The position numbers were made by a program, and so were the translations under genes. A stretch of 5,391 bases of DNA, taken from assembly GCA_019348575.1 (NCBI GenBank), contig JAHWJE010000143.1, positions 1 through 5,391 on the forward strand, read 5' to 3'. The stretch comes from Actinomycetota bacterium. GTDB lineage: Bacteria > Actinomycetota > Thermoleophilia > Solirubrobacterales > Solirubrobacteraceae. Under the pieces are notes generated by a model. That model worked only from the letters and a program-made list of their open reading frames with translations. It was not told the DNA's origin and ran no database searches. How positions within the stretch are numbered: the first letter of the stretch is position 1; the number at the start of each line of letters is the position of its first letter. This document shows positions 1-3,904 of this stretch, in pieces.

Positions 1-126
1 CGCGTCGCCGTCTGCGACATCGAGTTCGGCGCGCGAGCAGGCCAGCACGTCGTGGCCCAGCCGCGTCGCGGCATCGACGACGGCGCGCCCGAGCATGCCG
101 CCCGCTCCGGTCACGAGCAGCTTCAC
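1..126 (-). CDS. rmlD: dTDP-4-dehydrorhamnose reductase RmlD, N-terminal part (runs off the left edge)
   Basis: Only the first 42 codons are in the window. The visible N-terminus has a beta strand followed by the Rossmann dinucleotide motif TGAGGMLG (residues 6-13) and then a typical ELDVAD segment (residues 34-39). Both are characteristic of the RmlD/RfbD family of short-chain reductases, which bind NAD(P)H and reduce dTDP-4-keto-L-rhamnose to dTDP-L-rhamnose, the last step of the pathway. The start is GTG at 126-124. It overlaps the TGA of rmlA by four bases (GTGA), the usual sign of translational coupling, and no strong Shine-Dalgarno sequence precedes it. The preceding rmlA gene belongs to the same pathway and supports the call. 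A related NAD-dependent epimerase is possible from so short a piece, but GGMLG with ELDV favours RmlD. Confidence 0.85.
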   Translation of the reverse strand, partial: MKLLVTGAGGMLGRAVVDAATRLGHDVLACSRAELDVADGDA

Positions 127-1187
127 AGGATCCCGATCTCGGAGTTGTCACCGACCATGAAGCGGTAGGCCCGCGGCTGGCGCACGCCGCGCGAGATCGT
201 CACGTTGCGCCCCAGCAGCGAGGACTCCATGCGCCCTTCGAGGTCGCAGACCTTCGAGCCCTCGAGCAGGATCGAGTGCTCGACCTCGGCCGACGTGATC
301 ACGCAGCCGGCGCCGATCGCCGTGTAGGGACCGATGTAGGCGTCGCTGATCCGCGTCCCGGCGCCGATGATCGCGGGCCCGCGAACCGTGGTGCGCTCCA
401 GCACCGCGCCGCGCTCGACGACGACGCGCCCGTCGCAGCGCGAGTCGATCAGCTCGCCGTCGACCTGCGGCTCGATGCGATCCAGCACGAGCCGGTTGGC
501 CTCGAGCATGTCGTCGAGGCGGCCGGTGTCCTTCCACCAGCCGCGCACGATGTGCGGCTCGACGCGCTTGCCGTCGTCGACGAGGTACTGGATCGCGTCG
601 GTGATCTCGAGCTCGCCGCGCGCGCTGGGCTCGATCGCGCGCGCGGCCTCGTGGATGCCGGCGGTGAACATGTAGACGCCGACGAGCGCGAGGTTCGTCG
701 CCGGCTCGGGCGGCTTCTCGACGAGCCGCTTGACCCGATCGCCGTCGAGCTCGGCGACGCCGTAGTTCTGGGGATCGTCGACGGGCGTCAGCAGGATCAG
801 CGCGTCGGGCTCGCTGGCGCGGAAGGACTCGACGAGGTCGGTGATCCCGCCCTGCAGGAGGTTGTCGCCCAGGTACATCACGAACGGGTCGCCGTCGAGG
901 TACCGCTCCGCGGTCAGCGACGCGTGCGCGAGGCCGCCCGGCCGGTCCTGCTCGACGTACGTGACCGCGACGCCGAACTGCGACCCGTCGCCCACGGCCG
1001 CGCGGATCTCGGCGCCGGTCTCGGGCGCGATGATGATCCCGATCTGCTCGATGCCGGCGGCCGCCATCGCCTCGATGCCGTAGAAGAGCACCGGCTTGTT
1101 GGCGACCGGGACGAGCTGCTTGGCGCTCGTGTGCGTGATCGGCCGCAGGCGCGTGCCCTTGCCGCCGGAGAGGATCAGGCCCTTCAT
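123..1187 (-). CDS. rmlA: Glucose-1-phosphate thymidylyltransferase, long form (RmlA/StrD type)
   Basis: This enzyme joins dTTP and glucose-1-phosphate to give dTDP-glucose and pyrophosphate, the first step towards dTDP-rhamnose and other dTDP-deoxysugars, in the cytoplasm. The nucleotidyltransferase domain fills about residues 1-235. It shows the GGKGTRLRP signature (8-16), the SAKQLVPVANKP segment (21-32), QDRPGGLAHA (80-89), LGDN (106-109, metal and nucleotide binding), VEKP (156-159), ELEITDAI (192-199) and WWKDTG (217-222). Residues about 245-354 have the hexapeptide rhythm of a left-handed beta-helix (RGPAIIGAGTRI, then YIGPYTAIGAG). The 354-residue length and this extra domain fit the long form known from actinomycetes and StrD, not the short allosteric RmlA of about 290 residues. 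The ATG lies 7 bp after the stop of the PPOX gene, without a clear Shine-Dalgarno sequence. The stop overlaps the rmlD start, so the three genes look like one transcript. Confidence 0.95.
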   Translation of the reverse strand: MKGLILSGGKGTRLRPITHTSAKQLVPVANKPVLFYGIEAMAAAGIEQIGIIIAPETGAEIRAAVGDGSQFGVAVTYVEQDRPGGLAHASLTAERYLDGDPFVMYLGDNLLQGGITDLVESFRASEPDALILLTPVDDPQNYGVAELDGDRVKRLVEKPPEPATNLALVGVYMFTAGIHEAARAIEPSARGELEITDAIQYLVDDGKRVEPHIVRGWWKDTGRLDDMLEANRLVLDRIEPQVDGELIDSRCDGRVVVERGAVLERTTVRGPAIIGAGTRISDAYIGPYTAIGAGCVITSAEVEHSILLEGSKVCDLEGRMESSLLGRNVTISRGVRQPRAYRFMVGDNSEIGIL

Positions 1188-1194
1188 GGCGCGA

Positions 1195-1677
1195 CTAATA
1201 CACCCCGGCGGCGAGCTTGCGGTGATCCCACGTCGCTCGCGAGCGCGCGCGAAACTGCAACGCGACGCGCTTGGGCGCCTGCGCGAGCACCATCCTGCGC
1301 ACGTCCTCGTCGAGCACGCCCGGCTCGTCGGCGCCGCTGGCCCGGTAGCGCGTGAACAGCTCGGCGCCCAGCTGAGCCACGCGATCGCTGTCGCGGTGCA
1401 CCGTCACGTCGCACTTGAGCATCACGCCGCGCAGCTCGGGATACGCCTCGCCGGCCTCGACCTCGAGGGTCGCCCGCGGGTCGCGTTCGAGGTTTCGCAC
1501 CTTCTGGGACTTCGCGAACGTCCAGCACCACAGGTCGTCGTCGCGCACCACGTACCAGAGTGGCATGAGGTGCGGGAAGCCGTCCCGGCCGATCGTCGCG
1601 CAGATGACGGTCCGCTCCTCCTCGAGGAACGCGGCCACCTCCGCGTCGGACATCCTGATCTGCTCGCGACGGCTCAC
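1195..1677 (-). CDS. Pyridoxamine 5'-phosphate oxidase-like split-barrel protein (flavin/F420-dependent oxidoreductase family)
   Basis: A 160-residue protein of the PPOX/FDOR split beta-barrel superfamily. The core motif ATIGRDGFPHLMPLWYV lies at residues 27-43, KSQKVRNLERDPRATLEVE at 56-74, and the family-typical ending WDHRKL at 150-155. Members bind FMN, FAD, F420 or haem. The cofactor and substrate cannot be read from the sequence, although actinobacterial proteins of this shape are often F420-dependent, so a name such as PdxH is not justified. The start is uncertain. GTG at 1677 gives 160 residues, but this codon lies inside a duplicated hairpin and has no Shine-Dalgarno sequence. ATG at 1653 (residue 9, MSDAEVAAFL) gives 152 residues and is where many family members begin. 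The gene is followed after 7 bp by rmlA and is probably co-transcribed with it. Nothing visible ties its chemistry to rhamnose synthesis. Confidence 0.88.
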   Translation of the reverse strand: MSRREQIRMSDAEVAAFLEEERTVICATIGRDGFPHLMPLWYVVRDDDLWCWTFAKSQKVRNLERDPRATLEVEAGEAYPELRGVMLKCDVTVHRDSDRVAQLGAELFTRYRASGADEPGVLDEDVRRMVLAQAPKRVALQFRARSRATWDHRKLAAGVY

Positions 1678-1725
1678 GGGCGGGACTGTAGCCAGCCCCG
1701 CCCGTGGTTCGTCAGCTCTCAGCGA
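1668..1725. repeat. 58-bp direct repeat, copy 1 (RTX gene end plus hairpin), at the PPOX start
   Basis: This stretch matches 2224-2281 at 56 of 58 positions; the differences are t1705/c2261 and t1717/g2273. It contains a perfect 10-bp inverted repeat, CACGGGCGGG (1675-1684) with CCCGCCCGTG (1697-1706). The 12-nt loop can pair further (CTG with CAG). In copy 2 the same hairpin lies just after the RTX gene stop, so copy 1 looks like a displaced duplicate of that gene's end. The outer base pairs of the stem include the GTG proposed as the PPOX start (1675-1677). Confidence 0.9.
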
Positions 1726-1750
1726 ACAGTCGCCGGCGGGCCCGGCGGTC
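1719..1750 (-). pseudogene. Remnant of the 3' end of an RTX-type gene (duplicate of the 2275-3687 gene)
   Basis: Read on the minus strand, these bases encode PPATVR followed by a stop. PPATVR occurs at residues 433-438 of the neighbouring RTX-type protein. Bases 1720-1750 align with 2372-2401 (28 of 31 columns identical, including one 1-base gap), while 1668-1725 align with 2224-2281. The two blocks overlap at a CAGCG sequence present at both ends of the missing part (2276-2280 and 2372-2376). The simplest reading is a copy of the RTX gene end that lost exactly 96 bp (32 codons) by recombination between short CAGCG repeats. No start or further RTX-like sequence is visible upstream, because the small gene ending at 1772 takes over. 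It has no expected product. Confidence 0.7.
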
Positions 1751-1771
1751 CTTCTCGCCTCCCGTGGTCCG

Positions 1772-2029
1772 CTACGGCATCTCCCTCATGCACCAGGGCT
1801 GCCCCTTGGACATCTCTCCGGGCCCATGGCCCATTCCCATGTGTTCCGTGCTCTGGCCGAGATTCGCGTGCTGGTGCGCCTCCATCGCGTTGGACTGCAG
1901 CGTGCCCTGATTCGGGCACTGATGACCCGGCGCAGTGTCGCTCTGCCCTTGCGCCACGGCGCCTGGTGCGAACGCGGCGAGCGCGCCGACCGTCCCGAGG
2001 GCCGCCAGGCTGACCTTGATCTTGCGCAT
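1772..2029 (-). CDS. Small exported Met/His-rich protein of unknown function
   Basis: I do not recognise the family. The 85-residue product starts MRKIKV, followed by a hydrophobic stretch (about residues 7-22) and a signal-peptidase I site AVA|QG after residue 26, so it is probably exported by Sec. The mature part is only about 59 residues. It is rich in His (36, 52, 54, 63, 68) and Met (49, 64, 66, 73, 81, 84), with an HMGMGH cluster at 63-68 and one Cys near each end (38 and 80) that could form a disulfide. Such composition suggests metal binding, perhaps copper, but this is inference. The start is ATG at 2029, because GAAGGAG lies 5 nt before it; an in-frame ATG at 2053 lacks this. The gene stands alone between the two 58-bp repeat copies, with its stop 94 bp before the PPOX start codon. 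Signal peptide, good ribosome binding site and sensible composition argue that it is real. Confidence 0.72.
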   Translation of the reverse strand: MRKIKVSLAALGTVGALAAFAPGAVAQGQSDTAPGHQCPNQGTLQSNAMEAHQHANLGQSTEHMGMGHGPGEMSKGQPWCMREMP

Positions 2030-2034
2030 GCGAA

Positions 2035-2041
2035 CTCCTTC
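2035..2041 (-). promoter_or_regulatory. Ribosome binding site of the small exported protein gene
   Basis: GAAGGAG on the minus strand, with five bases before the ATG at 2029-2027. It decides the start in favour of this ATG over the in-frame one 24 bases upstream. Confidence 0.75.
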
Positions 2042-2044
2042 GTT

Positions 2045-2070
2045 GATCGCCAACCGTTGTCGCGGCGATC
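2045..2070. repeat. Inverted repeat in the leader of the small exported protein gene
   Basis: GATCGCC (2045-2051) and GGCGATC (2064-2070) form a perfect 7-bp inverted repeat around a 12-base spacer, beginning 3 bp upstream of the ribosome binding site. A second short one, CGCCA/TGGCG, lies at 2076-2090. They could be a leader hairpin or protein-binding sites, but short inverted repeats also arise by chance in DNA this GC-rich. No convincing -35/-10 pair was found nearby. Confidence 0.35.
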
Positions 2071-2223
2071 GTCCCCGCCAGATGGTGGCGAAAACATCTA
2101 GCTGAAGCCGATGTCAGCGGAATTACGCACCGAGGCCGGCGATAGGCGCACGGCCAGCCCTGGACGCGCGCGGCCCGCGCCTCGTGTCACGCCGCGCTGG
2201 CTACCCCCTTCCGCGCCATCGCG

Positions 2224-2281
2224 GACGGCTCACGGGCGGGACTGTAGCCAGCCCCGCCCGCGGTTCGTCAGCGCTCAGCGA
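2224..2281. repeat. 58-bp direct repeat, copy 2 (at the RTX gene stop)
   Basis: Partner of 1668-1725. This copy includes the last seven coding-strand bases and stop codon region of the RTX-type gene (stop at 2277-2275) and the hairpin after it. It is probably the original copy, since it is in its natural place at the end of an intact gene. Confidence 0.9.
2231..2262 (-). terminator. Hairpin after the RTX-type gene, probable terminator
   Basis: CGGGCGGG (2233-2240) pairs perfectly with CCCGCCCG (2253-2260). An A-C mismatch at 2232/2261 and one more pair lie at the base. The loop of 12 bases can add a CTG/CAG pairing. It starts about 12 bases beyond the stop codon of the RTX gene. There is no U tract, so it is not a classical intrinsic terminator, though U-poor GC hairpins are common at gene ends in high-GC actinobacteria. 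Confidence 0.55.
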
Positions 2282-3687
2282 TCGTTGGGGCCGAACATCG
2301 CGACGCGCTCGCAGCCGCTGATACGGCGGCGCTCGTTGCGGTTGATGCGCACGACGTCGGGACCGGTCCCGCAGCGCACGGTCGCCGGCGGGCCGGCGGT
2401 CGCGACGTTGATGAAGTCGCGGCCGCTGCCGCCGAGCACGAGCCCGCCGCCGAACGCGGCGTTGATCGAGTCGTTGCCGCTGCCGGCCGAGAGCCGATCG
2501 GTGCCCGGGCCGCCGTTGAGGTGGTCGTTGCCGGTGCTTCCGTAGATGCGGTCATTGCCGAGGCTGCCCGAGAGGTTGTCGCTGCCGCGCTGGCCCTCGA
2601 GGCAGTCGTTGCCGCGACCGCCCGAGATCTGGTCGTTGCCGCCGCGGCCGAGGATCCGGTCGGCGACGTTCGTGCCGGTGATCCGGTCGCGACCGTTGGT
2701 GCCGACGATCGCGAACTTCGGGCTGCCGCTGAAGCCCAGGCAGGGGCTCCGCCCGAAGCGCTTGCGTGCGACGTCGATCGGGATCACGGTGCCGCCGCTC
2801 GGGCCCTGGAACGGGCGCCCGATGACGATCTCGCCGAGGCTCGACCCGCTCGTGCCGGCCGGGATGATGCAGACGTTGCGCGGCTGGTCGTAGGTCGAGC
2901 CGGGCGGGCAGGGGCGCGCTGCGCCGTCGCCCGAGCCGCCGTTCTGCTGATTGGGATCGCAGACCGGGCCGTTGGCGCCCACCTTCGCCTCGCCGACGAC
3001 GAGGTCGACGAGCGGGGCCGGCGACGCCTGGCGCAGGACGCGGACGTGCAGCGCCCTGATCGTCAGCGAGTTCGCCGTCTGGATGCGCTCGTCCACCTTG
3101 ACCTCGACGACGGCGCCGAGGATCGGGTTGAGCAGGTTCGTGAGCTCCGCCGCCAGCCTGTCGAGCGGGATCGGGGTTCCGCCGAGCGTGACGTCGGCGA
3201 CGCGACTGTCGCCCCTGAACACCGGCGCCGTCGAGCCCGACACGCAGGTTGCGGCAGCGACCGAGTTCGCCGCTCCGACCCCCAGCGTCGGCCCGTTGGC
3301 GCCCAGCAGCAGCGTGAGATCCTCGACGCGGCCCTCGGCGGCGGGCTTCTGATCGATCGCGCGCCCGAGCTCGGGCACGATGGTGGTGCGCGCCTGCCCG
3401 GTGACCGCGCCCAGGAAGTCCGGCGAGATGCCGAGCTGCGTCGGCGTGTTGCCTAGGCCGGTCTCGCTGTTGACGCACTGCGCGCGATCCGGGCTGGCGC
3501 CGTTGGCCGTGTTGATGTTGCCGTTGGCGACGATCGGCTCAACCCGGTTCTGTCCCGCCACCGACGTCCATGCGGCGCTGCCGCGGCACTGCCACACCGG
3601 CACGGTCGTAAAGGCCGATGCGACAGCGGGCGCCACTACCAGCGCGACGGCTGCCCCTACGACTACGAGAAGCATCCTGCGATACAT
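2275..3687 (-). CDS. Secreted RTX-type calcium-binding protein
   Basis: A 470-residue exported protein with three visible parts. Residues 1-25 are a Sec signal peptide (MYRRM, hydrophobic core, ASA|F cleavage). Residues about 26-245 form a domain I cannot name with certainty. It contains a pattern like NSLTIRALHVRV and VVGEAKVG (206-237) that resembles the 'choice-of-anchor P' type surface proteins of actinobacteria. A Cys/Pro/Gly-rich linker follows (243-275). Residues 329-427 are eleven nonapeptides of the GGxGxDxLx type, which in RTX proteins fold into a calcium-loaded parallel beta-roll. The tail holds C439 and C459 in a CGTGPDVV...GCERV arrangement, likely a disulfide cap. The start ATG has GGAGGGAG just upstream. 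The gene appears to be transcribed alone, from a promoter in the 217-bp gap and with a hairpin after its stop. No enzymatic motif is seen; a structural or adhesive surface role is a guess. Confidence 0.85.
   Translation of the reverse strand: MYRRMLLVVVGAAVALVVAPAVASAFTTVPVWQCRGSAAWTSVAGQNRVEPIVANGNINTANGASPDRAQCVNSETGLGNTPTQLGISPDFLGAVTGQARTTIVPELGRAIDQKPAAEGRVEDLTLLLGANGPTLGVGAANSVAAATCVSGSTAPVFRGDSRVADVTLGGTPIPLDRLAAELTNLLNPILGAVVEVKVDERIQTANSLTIRALHVRVLRQASPAPLVDLVVGEAKVGANGPVCDPNQQNGGSGDGAARPCPPGSTYDQPRNVCIIPAGTSGSSLGEIVIGRPFQGPSGGTVIPIDVARKRFGRSPCLGFSGSPKFAIVGTNGRDRITGTNVADRILGRGGNDQISGGRGNDCLEGQRGSDNLSGSLGNDRIYGSTGNDHLNGGPGTDRLSAGSGNDSINAAFGGGLVLGGSGRDFINVATAGPPATVRCGTGPDVVRINRNERRRISGCERVAMFGPNDR
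2407..2703 (-). repeat. Eleven in-register RTX nonapeptide repeats
   Basis: Residues 329-427 of the RTX-type protein divide into eleven consecutive nine-residue units without one insertion, for example GRGGNDQIS, GGRGNDCLE, GSTGNDHLN and GGPGTDRLS. Nine units end their turn with GxD or GND at positions 4-6. Unit 2 has VAD, and unit 10 (AAFGGGLVL) has lost the calcium-ligand Asp, so one turn is probably degenerate. The fourth unit carries an unusual Cys (C362). Confidence 0.9.
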
Positions 3688-3691
3688 GTAT

Positions 3692-3699
3692 CTCCCTCC
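3692..3699 (-). promoter_or_regulatory. Ribosome binding site of the RTX-type gene
   Basis: GGAGGGAG on the minus strand. Its GGAGG core lies seven bases before the ATG at 3687-3685, which supports that start over the ATG at residue 5. Confidence 0.8.
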
Positions 3700-3742
3700 G
3701 TGGAACCAACAAGACCACGCCCAATCCCGGGCGCCACGAGAT

Positions 3743-3771
3743 ACGTTGCGCCTTTCTCATCCGGATGTCAA
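3743..3771 (-). promoter_or_regulatory. Candidate sigma-70 type promoter of the RTX-type gene
   Basis: A perfect TTGACA -35 box lies on the minus strand at 3771-3766. At 17-bp spacing the hexamer CAACGT (3748-3743) keeps the two most conserved -10 bases, A at position 2 and T at position 6, but is otherwise weak. The implied transcription start near 3736 would give a leader of about 50 bases with a strong ribosome binding site. The weak -10 box would fit an activator-dependent or otherwise regulated promoter. Confidence 0.5.
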
Positions 3772-3787
3772 CCGCGATGCGGATGAG
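3756..3787. promoter_or_regulatory. Candidate operator: inverted repeat straddling the -35 box
   Basis: CTCATCCG (3756-3763) and CGGATGAG (3780-3787) are perfect 8-bp arms separated by 16 bp, and the TTGACA -35 box lies between them. Their centres are about 24 bp apart, a little over two helical turns, as expected for a dimeric regulator on one DNA face. A third copy lies at 3874-3881. On the minus strand the copy at 3763-3753 and the third copy at 3881-3871 share the longer word CGGATGAGAAA. The identity of any binding protein is unknown. Confidence 0.45.
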
Positions 3788-3878
3788 CGTGTGCACGCAC
3801 CAAGTTCTGGCGCACCGGCTCTTACCCCTCCCGCTGTAGGTCCTCACGGGTTTAGGGCGGGTTTAATCGTTTTCTCAT

Positions 3879-3900
3879 CCGCGCGCCGATCGTCGCGCGG
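3879..3900 (-). terminator. Hairpin after the PafBC-type regulator gene, possible terminator
   Basis: CCGCGCG (3879-3885) and CGCGCGG (3894-3900) form a 7-bp GC stem with an 8-base loop, starting four bases after the stop codon at 3905. In transcription direction it is followed by an A-rich stretch, not a U tract, so termination is plausible from position but not proven. Confidence 0.4.
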
Positions 3901-3904
3901 CGGG

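Noticed and set aside
276..1355. Long open frame on the plus strand opposite rmlA and part of the PPOX gene
   Set aside because: The translation is low-complexity, Arg/Asp/Ala-rich and without family motifs. Open antisense frames are expected in GC-rich coding DNA, and the minus strand has clear RmlA motifs.
1668..2281. Integrative element with attL/attR repeats
   Set aside because: The direct repeats fit in form, but the 500-bp interior holds no integrase, transposase or other mobility gene, so it is kept only as a hypothesis under findings.
2111..2545. Plus-strand frame spanning the repeat and RTX end
   Set aside because: It crosses the hairpin and the antisense of the RTX 3' end, has no ribosome binding site, and its similarity to the frame at 1096-2013 comes only from the 58-bp repeat.
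2407..2703. CRISPR array or tandem DNA repeat
   Set aside because: The 27-bp periodicity is degenerate at the DNA level and explained by in-frame nonapeptide codons; there are no identical repeats separated by unique spacers.
2521..3456. Open frames on both strands overlapping the RTX gene
   Set aside because: They are shadows of the repeat-coding sequence with biased composition and no start context; the RTX frame has signal peptide, repeats and ribosome binding site.
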